64,000 nt of DNA from assembly GCF_041296385.1 (NCBI RefSeq), contig NW_027183949.1, positions 1,834,501 to 1,898,500 on the forward strand, written 5' to 3'. Under the pieces are notes generated by a model, which was not told where the DNA came from, did not search any database, and worked only from the letters and a program-made list of their open reading frames with translations. Positions 1-10,659 of the stretch are shown here, in pieces. A program made the translations under genes and the position numbers. Numbering within the stretch: the first letter of the stretch is position 1; every line of letters starts with the position of its first letter. The DNA comes from Aphelocoma coerulescens. Taxonomy: Eukaryota; Chordata; Aves; Passeriformes; Corvidae.

Positions 1-151
1 GATGTCAGATTTCATGGCCTTGTCCAGCTTCCAAATACAGAAAGGTCAATCCATGTTTCACTAATGGGTGGATACATCTATCAGAGCGCTCATGACCGTG
101 CGCATTTCATGAATGAGCAAGTTCAAAGATAACCTTTGCTTGGAAGCTTCT
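1..151 (-). mobile_element. End of old ERV LTR (LTR B) entering from the left
   Basis: These bases match 29655-29805, the right-hand end of the old LTR B. A further unit or at least another copy of this LTR therefore lies immediately left of the window. Confidence 0.75.
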
Positions 152-2783
152 GATGGTGCCCCAAGCCCCAGGACTGGAGGGACCCCTTGGCTGCGGGGCT
201 GGGAGGGAGGGAGCTGCCCCTTGTTCTCACTCTGCCTCACGCAAAGCTGGGCCGCTCACAAGTGGGGCAGCACAGCAAACAGGCAGCCTGCGAGTCTCTT
301 CCATCCTCGTCTCTTGAGATTTTTCACCTTTCAGCTTAGGGTCTACAAAGGCAACTGCTTTTGGTCCCGCTGTGTATCCCCACGTACAGCAATGCTGCTG
401 AATCCGTCTGTAGCACAGCAGCAGGGGAAAGGCCTCAGCCCTTCAGGGTCAGGAGCTGCCGGGCTCTGCCTGAGCAGCTCAGCCAGCAGGAAGGGAGCTG
501 CTCCACACGGCAACGAGGAGCAAAGCACTGCAGCACCTCCTGCTTGGGCAGAGCCCAAATTCGGTGCGGGAATAACAGAGTTCTTCTTGTGCCCTGGTGC
601 ATCAGCACTGCAGGTGCTGTGCCCGCAAGGACATGGTTCGAGATCTGCAAAAGAATTCTGCAACTCTTGACTGGGTCAGGATGTCACCAGTGCTAAACTC
701 CACTTTAGTCCAAAGCAACCCGTTTACACCTCTGCTGGTGTCTGCTAGATTTTTTCTTCAGGGTATCCAGACAAAAGTAAACAGAGGAGGAGCCTACATT
801 TTCATTGTTGAGCAGAAATGTATCTCATTTTGCTGTACAATCCTTTTTTAAGACGTGTTATCTCTTTAAAAAAAAAAAAATTAGAAAAAAGAAAAACCAG
901 AAAAAATATGAAAGAGAAAAAACCAAATGTGTAGTGAAAAATCTTCTGTAACTTTGGATTAAGAGGTAACTGATCTTTTTAAAAAGAGAACAAAGTTATT
1001 TACTTTGCAAATGTGCTGATGGCATGGATCCATCTCACTGACCTCAGCATCCTTTTTTAAGGATTTTGCGTTTTGCTGTCAATATTAAGTTATTTTAAAT
1101 TGTGGTTGAAGCAATAGGAAATTGAAATATGGATTGTGCATGACCGTGTCTTGAGTGTAAAAATATTGCGGTTTGAAACTTGGACCTAAAGTATTGCAAA
1201 TAAAAGTTATAAATACCAATGGATTGTGTGACAGCAGCTTTTCCTCTAGGATGTGCAGCATCAGAAAGACTTCATCAGTGTGGCTGTGGGTGCTTTTAGC
1301 TTTGTCCTGTGCCACTCTATGATGACATGAAACAGGACTTCACCTGCCACCAGCCCAGGCCACCCTTTGCCACCCCAGCTCCTTGGAGCTTGGACAAGCA
1401 GACACAAAGTCTTTCTGCTGCTTCCCCCTTTTGCACAAATGCACAGAGAGCTGGGATTTTTCCAGGTCTCGTGTCTCCACGATGAATACGGTGAGTTACA
1501 CAGATGCTTGTCAGCTCCACTTCCTGCCTAGAAATCTTGAAACTGCTTCTAAATGCTGCTCACTTCAGCTCTTGGACACCTACTCCCACAGGGCCGGGAA
1601 AAAAATGCCCCTGACGCCAGCTTACAAGGTGAGTTACCCCAAAGAGGGGCTATGTGGGAAATCTCTATCCCTGCCTATCCTTTTAAGAGATCTGTGCCTT
1701 GTATCTAAAGGAAGGAACGTGCAAGCAACGTGACTGACACTTTCGCTCTCCGTGTTCGTTCCGCAGCCACGGGTACAAAGACATTATGGGAACCCTTGTG
1801 CAGCCAGAGCCTTCCGTCCCTGCAGAAGGGAGCGCGGCGGGTGGGGGCGGTTGGCGGGCAGCGAGCCCCGGACAGCGGGCGAGATCCGGCTCCACACCTG
1901 CCAGGCCCTGCTAAGGCTCCATGCCGGCTCCTCTGCAACAGCAAAGACCTTCAGCCGTGTCACTGCCCAGAGGGGCAGTGCTGGCCCGGCCGCACAGCTC
2001 CTTTTCCCCACAAGTTGCAGGAGGTGAGAACGCAACACTTGCAAACACCGACTGCGAGCCACAGCGCCGGCTGCGCACCATGAACCTCAGCTCTGGGACC
2101 ACTGTCTGCCCCAAGCTCCGGGGGATGCAGTGGGAGCCGGGCTGGGCTCTGCCCTGGGGCCATCCTCCAGTGACAGCTGCAAACAGGGAGCATTTAGTTG
2201 CCACCAAGAGCCCAGCCACGCGTGGAGGGGAGCCGGTGCAGGTGCGGCCTGCGCTGTTGCCTGCTGTGCTCTGGGGCTGCTGCTCCCCGCAGAGGGAACT
2301 GCACTGGCGTGCCAGAGGAGACAAAGAAGCTTCAGCTTAAGCCAAACTGAGCTGGGTGGCTGGGCTGGCAGGAGTGGGGAGGGTCAAGGGCATTCACAGA
2401 GCTCATCCTGCTGGAAGGACGAGGAAAAGGGGCAGTGGGAAGCTAACAGTGAGGAGAGCTGAGGCCTGGAGGGCAGCTCTTGAATGACACTCAGGTCTCA
2501 CCGGACCTCTGAGACATTGCTGTTCTTCTGCCAGTGACAGGATGAGTCCCTAAACCTGGGGCTCGCTCCTCCTCGTGGTCAAAGGCATCAAGGAAGGCTA
2601 CAGTGCGACAGAGACTGCCCTGAGCTGGCAACTCACTGGGGGAAAAGAGGGAGCACTTGTGAAGTAAAAGGCAGGCGGGGCAGAGAACTGTTCAGAGAAG
2701 GGCTGAGCTAAAGCTTGAGCAAGCTGAGAAATGCCATTTGGGGTCATCCCAGATTGATTTCATTTCACAAGTTATTGAACAAG
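152..2783. other. No gene recognised; AT-rich then GC-rich intergenic sequence
   Basis: No protein family, RNA gene or splice-supported exon was recognised. An A-rich stretch lies near 868-905, and a GC-richer part at about 1780-2330 has short open frames on both strands that look fortuitous. Two donor-like GTGAGTTAC strings occur near 1490 and 1629, without a convincing exon. Confidence 0.6.
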
Positions 2784-2789
2784 TTTATT
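2784..2789 (-). terminator. Candidate poly(A) signal for the PIM1-like gene
   Basis: TTTATT on the plus strand reads AATAAA on the minus strand. It is the first canonical signal I see downstream of the kinase stop codon. If used, the 3' UTR would be about 1.6 kb and would run through the PIM pseudogene fragment. Present in copies 2 and 3 at the matching place. Position only; no cDNA support. Confidence 0.3.
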
Positions 2790-3099
2790 TTGGGGGCGGG
2801 GGGGGGTGTCATGTTTTCCCCTGGAGGCGTGCACTCTGCAGGCTTGAGCTGCGTTGCCGAAATGCTCGAGCACGTCTCTGCTGCGGCTCACACCGGTTCT
2901 TCTTTGGCTTCTTCCGGCCCGGTGCTGAGCCGCAGCAGAGCCCTGGCGGAGCCCAGAGCAGCCTCAGCATCCACAGAGCCCGGCTGCAAGGAGAGAAAGC
3001 AGAAACCGCCCGTCACTTGAAGGCTGCTGTCCCCCTTGTCCCAGCCGCCCGTGGTGCCCAGGCCGTGCTGGCCGTGCTCAGAGAGCTGCCCGAAGCCGC

Positions 3100-4100
3100 C
3101 CGTCACTGCTGCCTTTGGCAGGAGAGCAGGATGGCAGGACACGTGCCACCGCCCGCAGCCAGCCGTGGCAGATCCACCTCCTCAGCAGCTGCCCATTGGG
3201 ATGCTCCTGTGCTCGCTGCCATCTCCCAAAAGCCCTTATCCCAGCCGTGCCAAGAAGACGGGGACCCACCGCACGCCACCCGCCGCCGGAAGAAAAGCTG
3301 CTCCCAAGCGATGTCCTCGGCCTTCTCCAAGGCCCCGTCCCATCCACGCTGCAGCTGGTCCCAAGCACTTCCCGATCCAGACTGGACACCACCTACAACA
3401 CCTCCTTTAAGGGAAAGAAACAACAAATTAATGAAAAGGGATTACAGACAAAAAGGAGAAACAAGAAAAAAGGTAAAAAGTCTTCTCTCTGTTGGGGGCC
3501 TGAGGAAGGCCCAACCTTCCCTACATGCTGGGGAAAAACCCACCCTCGGGCGAGGGAAGCCCACGCTTTCTCCCCTCCCCCCCGCACTGACCCCCAACAG
3601 GCACAGCGAGCCCAAAGCAAACAAGCCGAGTGGAGCAGCCCAAGCCCTTCCTTTCCTGCAAAACAAAGCAGCCCGTGCACAGCTCCTGGAGTGCCACCTC
3701 TGCTCCTGCCATGGGGGCTTGTTTGTGTCGGGCTGGCTGCCCCAGCCCCAGCCCCAGGAACAGTGGGCGGTGGGGGCTGTTGGCAGGGCCAGGAGCCGAC
3801 TCCCATTTCCTAAGCACCCCAGCCCATCCCGCCCGCCCTGCCGAAAAGCAGCTTGGCAGCCGGCTGAAGAATTAGTTGCATCCGCCCCAGCAAAGGGGGG
3901 AACCTTTGCTTCCCGGCCAGGCTGTGCAATGCCCAAATCTGGGAGCATCCCCCTGGCTGTGGACTCATCTGTAAATTCGCTGTGGAGCCTGGCTTTGAAG
4001 AAGGTGCCAGAATCGAAGCCCATCATCTTCAGCTTGCCGGTGGCCAGGTGGAGGAAGAGCTTGCCATCCTTGACGTCATCCTCCATGTCTCCAGCAGCAG
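3100..4100 (-). pseudogene. Decayed PIM kinase fragment, copy 1
   Basis: On the minus strand at about 3965-4085 the reading contains DLATG-like LHLATGKLKMMGFDSGTFFK, which lines up with the PIM exon that reads [19 protein letters not shown]: the catalytic-loop-to-DFG region with the D-F-G order scrambled. At 3277-3336 a second piece reads EKAEDIAWEQLFFRRRV, matching the PIM helix after the activation loop. Sequence between these pieces resembles introns 4 and 5 of the intact gene just upstream (for example near 3640-3790 versus 5280-5450), so this is a degenerate partial tandem copy of the kinase gene, not a retrocopy. The HRD motif and glycine loop are absent and no continuous frame exists. 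Alternative: an ancient alternative 3' end of the same gene; less likely because the exons are duplicated. Confidence 0.7.
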
Positions 4101-4410
4101 CAGGAGTACAGCTTCTCCAGGGGCTCCTTCTTCCCTGCGGCTGAGAGCAGGCTGTCAGTGCCCCGCCCAGGGCCCCGGCTGTCAGTGAAGCAGGACAAGC
4201 AAAAGCAGCTTGCACGGCAGCCACCAGTGCTGGGAAGAGCAGCTCAGCGCCAGCACAAGGGCTGCGGGTCCCCATCTGACGACCCCTGCGCAGCGATACA
4301 GGCAGGGCAAAAAAGCCTGCGTTTCTTGGCTTCTTCTGGCCAAGGCACGTGTGGAGCTGTAACTTACCGGCTCCCTGGATCAAAGTGTGCCTGTGGCTCT
4401 CTCCCTTCTT

Positions 4411-6907
4411 CTATGGATGATGAATATCCTGCAGCCAAGGATCACACGACAGGTCTTCTAATGAGGGCCTGTCCAAGGAGTGCAGGGACAGACACCATCT
4501 GATCAGTTCCTTGCAGTCTGTGGGGAGAAACCAGAAAGCGCCGGTCAGTTGCAGAAGGCTCCTGTCCGCTTTGCCCCACTATTGCCATGCCCAGGCCATG
4601 CCATGGGGGCTCCGAGCTGTGCCTGAACTTTCCCATCCATTCTTTGTTTTGGAGGAGAGCAGGAGAGCGAGGCATGTGCCACCTCCTCGGCAGCTGCCAG
4701 AGCGGGATGCTCATGAGCCCGCTGCTGTCTCCCAGTACTGCTATTCCCCCCGTGCCGCAGGGATGAGCATGCACCTTGAGAGAGCCGTTCTGGGAGCGAC
4801 AGCTGGCCCCAGCTGATGTTCCGGCCCTTCGGGAACGGGTGCCGCCCGCAGACCATCTGGTGCAGCACGATGCCCAGGGACCAGACGGTAGCTGCCTCGC
4901 CGTAGTACCAGCCAAAATGGGTCCATTCCGGGGGGCTGTACGCTGGTGTTCCTACGGAATAGAGAGGCACTTCATTAGCGGGATGCTGCCTGCTCCCGGA
5001 GCCTCGCCCCAGCATCCCTGGGCACGCAGGGGCCGCACCGGTGGCACGCGGCATGACCCGCTGCCCTCTCGCCAGCGCCTGTGACTTGTGGACAAACTGG
5101 GGGTTGTAAAAGAAGCCACCGGTGTCACAAGAGGGCAGCGGAAGCCCTGGCAAGGCTCAAGCATTCCATGCAAAGGGAAAACCCGCTCAGTGCCGGGGGT
5201 GGGAAAACCATGCCTTCACCCTCCCTGCCTGCATTGCCCCAAAAAAACATTCTGAAGCCAAGGCAAACAAGGCGAGCTGAGCAGTCCAAGCCGGTTCTTG
5301 CCTGCACACCAAACCGGCGGGTGCACAGCTTCTGGCCCCCCCCCCTCTGCTACCCCCACCCACGGGTGTGTTTTTGTCACACTGGCTGCCCCAGCCCCAG
5401 CGCCAGTCCTGGGCAGAGTGGCTGGCGAAGGCTGCCAGCAGGGCTGGAAGATGGCCCCCCGGCCACCCGCACTCAAAAGCAACTGGGCTGAAAACTCGGT
5501 CCCATGACTGGCATCAAAAGGGAGAATCCCCGCTGCCACAGCCAGGTTGGGCCGCGAGATGCCGGCACCGGGAGCCTACCCTGGTGAGGACTCACCTGCA
5601 AAGCTGGTGTAGGCTGTGTCTTGCAGGTAGGTGCCGCAGCCAAAGTCAATCAATTTGGCCTGGCCCGTGGCCAGGTCAACCAGGATGTTCTCTGGTTTCA
5701 GGTCCCTGTGAAGGACCCCGCAGCTGGTGCAGTGCCGCACGGCCTCCAGGACCTGGCGGAACAGCTCCCGTGCCACCTCCTCGGACAGGAAGCCCCGCGC
5801 TCGAATGAAATGGAGCAGGTCCTGAGACTGCTCCGGCCGCTCCATCACCAGCACCACGTTGCTGGGCAGCTCGAGCCACTCGAGGAGCTGCACCACACCA
5901 GGGAAGCCGGTGGACACCTTGTCCAGCAGCACGACCTCGAGTGGTGCGCTGGTGCCGTTGGGCTGCGGGAGGAGCACGATGCCGTCAGTGGGGCTGATGC
6001 CGTGCCAGGGCTCGGGAAGCCCTCGCCCAGCCCGGGATGCTCTGCGCCCTCCGCTGCCCCCACGCCCGCTCTCCCCCGAGGCGTCCTGGCGCCTTCCACC
6101 CTCCCGGGCCTCGGCTCATCCCCGCCCGTCACGCCCCGCCTTCTCCCGCTGCCCACCACCCCCACCCCTACCCCCCCCCGCTCACTCACCAGCTCGCCCC
6201 AATGACGGATGCGGGTCCGTGGCACCCATTTGATGGCCACCTGCAAGCCAAGGGGAGCAGCGGGCTGAGCTCGCCGCCCGCCCTGCCGAGCCCCATCCTC
6301 CTTCTCCTGCGCCCTCCTCCTTTGCCCCCCGCCTCCTGCGCCCGCCGCCGGCCCCGCCACTCACCGGGGCGCCGTCCGAGAGCCGCGTGGCCGCGAAGAC
6401 GCTGCCGAAGCCGCCGCGCCCCAGCAGCGAACCCTCCAGGTAGCGCTCCCTCAGGCCCTGCTGCGCATTCCCTGCCGGCGAGACGCGGCTGTCAGCGCTC
6501 GGCCCGGGGCCAGAAACGGCCGCCGGGCGCTCCTCAACCGCCCCGGGCCGGGTATCCCCAGATGTTGCCTCTTTCGAAGGGGACACCGGCGGCTCGGGGG
6601 CGGGGGCCGCGCTGCCGAGCGGAAGAGCTCGGACCGGGGAAGACGCCGCGGACGCGGCGGGAGCGGCCGCGCCGTCTGTCTCCTCGGCGGGCCCCGGGAG
6701 GAGCCGGGGCCGGGGCCGGGGCCGGGGCCGGGGCCGGGCCAGCCGGAGCCAGAGGCTAACAGTGCTGCCCAAGAGGCAGGCACTGATGCCCGCCCAGCGG
6801 CGCCACCGCCAGTAGGGCAAGAGCCGGGCGGAGGCGAGACCGCGGCGGGACGCCCGGGGGCGGGGAGGGCGCAGCCCCGCCCGGGGCCGGGGGCGGGCCG
6901 GGCGCAT
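4411..6907 (-). CDS. PIM1L: PIM1-like serine/threonine kinase, copy 1
   Basis: Five coding exons on the minus strand: 6907-6365, 6240-6190, 5962-5596, 4951-4775 and 4517-4411, all with GT donors and AG acceptors; total 414 residues. The internal exons are 51, 367 and 177 bp. Visible motifs in order: glycine loop [11 protein letters not shown], lysine in VAIKWV, PIM-type hinge ERPE, catalytic loop HRDLKPEN, metal-binding DFG, PIM-type SPPEW in place of APE, and a C-lobe ending WLQDIHHP before TAG. All catalytic residues are present. PIM kinases are constitutively active cytosolic kinases acting in growth and survival signalling. Odd points are HRDLKPEN where PIM1 has HRDIKDEN, and a long Arg/Pro-rich N-terminus with a hydrophobic run. 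The ATG at 6907 has a purine at -3; an in-frame ATG at 6922 is the alternative. The frame stays open upstream to 7345. Confidence 0.9.
6706..6740. repeat. Coding GGGGCC hexanucleotide repeat, 5 units (copy 1)
   Basis: Five perfect GGGGCC units on the plus strand, ending in GGGCC. On the kinase strand they encode alternating Arg-Pro. Copies 2 and 3 have 7 and 6 units, so the tract changes length in whole 6-bp steps without breaking the frame. Confidence 0.95.
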
Positions 6908-7070
6908 GGCCCGGCCTGGCATGGGGAGAGGGAGGCCGCGGAAGGGGCGGAGGGGGTGGAGCACTGAAGGGAGAGCGGGACAGGGGATGCGGGACACTGG
7001 GAGAAGGAGAGGAGGAACAGGAGAAGGAACGCAGAGGGTCTGGAGAACCGCTGCTCTTGTATTGCTCTTC

Positions 7071-7117
7071 TGCTGCTGCCGCTGCTGCCGCTGCTGCTGC
7101 TGCCGCCGCTGCCGCTG
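7071..7117. repeat. CTG/CCG triplet tract upstream of the PIM1-like start (copy 1)
   Basis: Mixed CTG and CCG triplets; on the kinase strand they read CAG/CGG and encode a Gln/Arg-rich run in the open frame upstream of the start codon. The equivalent tracts are 36732-36778 in copy 2 (same length) and 59764-59796 in copy 3 (shorter by whole triplets). Confidence 0.85.
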
Positions 7118-7699
7118 AAGCGCTGGGAGCGTTGGTCCGCGTGTCCGTGTGTCTGTTGCCCGGGTGTCCGTTTTTGCCCCGCGCGCCCCGCGGCCGAGCC
7201 CCGCGCGCCCCGGGCCAGCACGGGCCGCTCCGGGGCCGAAGCGGAGTCCCGGAGCATCTCTTCCTCCCGCAGCCGCGCCAAACGCACCGTCTTGTTTAGC
7301 TTCTTCTTCACCAGATTGTAACTCTTCCTTGCGGCAGTCTTGCAACTTGCCCCTGCTGCTGCTGGCTCGCCCCGCGCCGCGGTCTCTTGCTCGCGAGCAA
7401 CCAAAGCGCTGTCCGCGCTTTTCGCCTGGAGCAGAGCAAAGTGCTGAATGAGGAGCCTGCCAGCGCCAGGCAGAGGCAGCCCCGTGGGAGGGCAGAGCAG
7501 GACGTGAGGAGGGAGACGTGCAGCCCCTGCGCGGTGCAGCGCTGCTCCCCGGCCGCTCGGCGTGGGCAGTGGGAGCGGCGGGGCCGTGCCCGGCGCGGTG
7601 CCCTCGTCGGCAGGGCTGTTGCTGTTTTCTTGTCCGGTTTCAGGTGAAAATCGGAGACTGCCGATAGGAGGCTTCAAATAAAAGAATGGAAACACTCTT

Positions 7700-9180
7700 T
7701 TTGCTGAGTTCTGATGCCGGTCCAATAGAGCAGCTAAGCTCTCAGCTGTTTGCCTCCTCCCTGCCAATCCAGCACTTTCAGCCTGGAACAAAGGCCCTCT
7801 CTGCAAAGAAACTGCTGGCTGGTTTCCTTCTCCTGCTGTTCATTGACACAGGTAGAAAAGCAGACTAGTTTGGATGCTGAGTCTGTCCAAACGGACAGTG
7901 AGCTTTGCCATGTGAAGCCAAGACACGGAGTCTTGAGCCCTGCGACAGTGTCATGGGAATCACCTTTGTTGCTGCTGCTGTCTATTGTCACTGCTGAGGG
8001 TGCAGTCCCATGGGAGCACATGCCCTGTCTCTAGAAGCCAGAGCCGAGCAAGGCACTGGGCTCTAAAATCTTCCCTTGGCAGGCTTCTGGGGTCTCCAGC
8101 ATTGCTTTCAAAGCCAAACAGGGAGAAGGCAAGCTGTGTGTAGCTCTTGGTATTGTAGAGTGTCTCAAACTTGCTAAGTCCTAGGTGTTTGAGGTAAGAT
8201 CAGTTTGGAAGGACTGTGAGGTAGAACTAGTGCAAGACAGAAAAGGGGAGCATAGAAGGGAAGCAATTAATAGTATACGGGAACATCTTGGGTTGTTTCT
8301 TTCCGTTTGCATGTCCCTTCTGGGAAGCTGTTTTGCTTTTGCAAGAATCTTGTCCACAGTGATGTTTGCTCTTTTCAAGACCCTTTCCTGGAGACCGAGC
8401 TGGAGCTCCTGTCACAAGATGTGCCATCACATGCAGCTTCTCTTGGCTTGCCACACTGTGCGTGCAGCAGGACTCTTGCAGCAAAGCAGGACCAAGGTTT
8501 TGAGAGCTTGACAACTTGTCCTTTCTCCTCCTGGTGGACTAGCGAGTTGTGCCGTGGGTAAGGTTTTCGTCGTTACTGTTGTAGGCTAAGGAAACAGGAG
8601 GAGGGGGTAGCAGCAATTGTTAGGCTGGCTGAATGGAGAGAAAGAATCTCCGGAGCCTGCAGCCAGAAGTGGAGAGCTGGGGGCTAATCCTTCCAAGCTC
8701 TCAGTGGACATCTTGCAAGTGAGCTGGACTGTGAAAATGGTCTGACAGAGGCAGTTGGTTTCTGAGTTCAGCGTAGATACTTGCACATCTGGTGCGTTGG
8801 TGCTCAAATCGAGAGTGCAATCGGTTCACAGGAAGCAGCAGAAGAAGCTGGAGCTCGCCGAGCAGGCGACTGAAAGAATCTGCAAAGGAGAAATGCGGGA
8901 AATGACTTGGTGTACCTTGCCTGGAAGAAGGGTAGTTTTTTTGAATAATTCCTAATCCGTTCCCTTGGCTTTTGACTTTCCTAACAAGGCCATTTGCATT
9001 CCCGATTCAGCACGAGTGAGAGGCCCGGGCTTACGGAAGTGCGCCAAAGATTCCTCCGCAGTGACGCTCAGGTGGAAAGAGGAGCGGGGCGCCTGAGCAG
9101 CCTCCGGGGAAGCATCCCGCGAGGTGCAATTTGCGCCGTGCTGGGAGAGGAGCAGGGGGAGAAGGATGGGCCTTGCGTAG
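7700..9180. other. No gene recognised between the kinase and the PA-like ORF
   Basis: Only short, unconvincing open frames on both strands. Sequence becomes CpG-rich again from about 8990, which could be a promoter for the plus-strand PA-like ORF. No known domain was recognised. Confidence 0.5.
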
Positions 9181-9206
9181 CAGCAGCAGCAGCAGCAGCA
9201 GCAGCA
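9181..9206. repeat. CAG microsatellite, 8 units (copy 1)
   Basis: Eight CAG units followed by CAAG, in the GC-rich leader upstream of the PA-like ORF. Copy 2 (38842-38867) also has 8; copy 3 (61861-61877) has 5. Confidence 0.95.
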
Positions 9207-9435
9207 AGTTTGGGCCGCAGGACATTGGGCCTGCGCCGCTGCCCCACAATGGGCGGGCGTGTTCCCGGGGCTGCGGCCCTGGCACCGCGTCCGCTGAGCT
9301 GCCGACGCTGCGGGAGCTCCCCGGGCTGGGCTCGGGTTCCCGCTGGGACTGGGCAGCAGGCTGTGCTCTCACTGTGGTCAGCAGCAGCGGGACGTACCTC
9401 TGGACATCCACGTCTCCTGCTGCTGGGAAGAAGCA

Positions 9436-9849
9436 ATGAAGCGAGTGCAGAAGTTCTGCTTCCTCTTTCTCCCGGTGGATTTTTTCGTTTCATTCCACAC
9501 TCCAGAGGCAATTTCTGTGCTGGCCTCTGGCAGCTGATTCTATTTCAAGAGCACCAGCAACAGGGCTGTGTTTGAGCGCTGTGAATGTGGCCTGTATGAC
9601 TTTCATTCTCCTCGACTTTTTGCTTATAGACCTGTGAACATTTCAAGATCTGCTAATCAGGATGCCTGCAACAAAGCATCTGAATTCCCCATCAGAAGAG
9701 CACTGTGGCTAGCACCGATCAAAAGAGGCAATTGCAGTTTTTCAGATAAAATTCAAGTGGCAACCAGAAGAGGGGGAAGAGCAGCCATGATCTGTAATTC
9801 CCAAGGCAAACGCAAGAAAAGCCTCCTGCTGTCACCTGAGGATGAGTGA
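9436..9849 (+). pseudogene. PA-domain-like ORF relic (Goliath/GRAIL RING ligase type), copy 1
   Basis: An ATG at 9436 opens a hydrophobic, signal-peptide-like start (KFCFLFLPVDFFVSF), but an in-frame TGA at 9535-9537 interrupts it after 33 codons. The same frame then continues open to the stop at 9847-9849 and includes ECGLYDFHSP, a DAC cysteine and WLAPIKRGNCSFSDKIQVAT. That pattern (Cys-Gly-x-Tyr, RGNCSFSDKI, then a short helix and a hydrophobic strand) is typical of the lumenal PA domain of RNF13/RNF128/RNF149-type membrane E3 ligases. No transmembrane segment or RING domain follows nearby and no donor site is obvious, so it is either the first exon of a broken ligase gene or a domain fragment. 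The TGA is shared by all three copies, so it predates duplication. Family assignment is from memory of the motif, not a search. Confidence 0.5.
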
Positions 9850-10344
9850 AACGGTGCTGGGAACAGTGCTGGAACCGGATCCTTTCTTTCTCTGAAGGTT
9901 GCATCAGGGCAGCACAGCCGGGCTCTGAGGAATCAGGTCTGTTTGTGGCTGATTGTGTCTCTAGTCCAGAAATTCACCGGGAAAAACCTCTTGGGAAGCC
10001 GAGGCACAAGCAGGTGGGAAGGGGCTGGCGCTGCTGCTGCTCTTGGCCAGGAGCCCCGGCTGTGCCGGTACAGGGCCCACTGCGCGGTGGCTCCTGCTGC
10101 TGCCAGAGCTGGGCGGGTCTCAGGGACCGGGAATGGACACGGGGGACAGCAAAGGCTGTGGGGGGCTGCAGCGATGTTCACACATGGGCCAGCGCCAGCA
10201 CAGAGCTTCAGCCCCGCAATTATCCCAGAGGGAAATGCTGGGGAAAGGCTCCATTTCAGCTTTCCTTTACTCATCACTGTGAAGTGACCAAAATAAAAGG
10301 AGAACAAGCAGAGCCCGATCTCTTCTCCTTCGGAAGGAGTCCCA
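9850..10344. other. No gene recognised
   Basis: Roughly 500 bp of moderately GC-rich sequence between the PA-like ORF and the minisatellite. No coding or RNA signal was recognised. Confidence 0.5.
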
Positions 10345-10645
10345 TGCCTTGGGCTGTGAGAGGCCATGAGGGGCTGTGAAGGGCTGTGAGGCGCCATGAG
10401 GGCTTGTTAGGGGCTGTGAAGGGTCATGAGGAGTCGTGAGGGGCCGTGAGGGGCCATGAGGGGCCATGAGGTGCTGTGAGGGGCCATGAGAGATTGTTAG
10501 GGGCTGTGAAGGGTCATGAGGGGCCATGAACTGTGAGGGACTGTGAGCTGCCATGAGGGGCCCTGGGGAGCTGTGAGGGGCACCGAGGGGTCATGAGGGG
10601 CTGTGAGGGGCCTTGAGGGGCCATAAGGGTCTCTTAGAGGCTGTT
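10345..10645. repeat. GGGGC(C/T)(A/G)TGAG-type minisatellite, copy 1
   Basis: Tandem 10-bp variants of GGGGCCATGA and GGGGCTGTGA run for about 300 bp with interspersed diverged units. They lead directly into the 37-bp satellite, whose units also contain CATGG-type strings. Confidence 0.9.
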
Positions 10646-10659
10646 GGAGGCCAGGCGCC

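Larger units (their letters stand above)
5990..7660 (-). promoter_or_regulatory. CpG-island 5' region of the PIM1-like gene, copy 1
   Basis: Very GC- and CpG-rich sequence covering introns 1-3, the first exon and the region upstream of the start codon. Position and composition fit a CpG-island promoter for the minus-strand kinase. No TATA box was identified and the transcription start is not assignable by eye. Copies 2 and 3 have the same island at about 35640-37320 and 58690-60340. Confidence 0.6.

Noticed and set aside
2738..4144. Long plus-strand frame (468 codons), also in copy 2
   Set aside because: It runs antisense through the PIM pseudogene, is broken in copy 3, and has a Pro/Ala/Arg composition expected of GC-rich stop-poor DNA.
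6451..7806. Minus-strand 450-codon frame over the CpG island
   Set aside because: It overlaps the kinase first exon in another frame, and its composition simply mirrors GC-rich sequence; no domain is visible.
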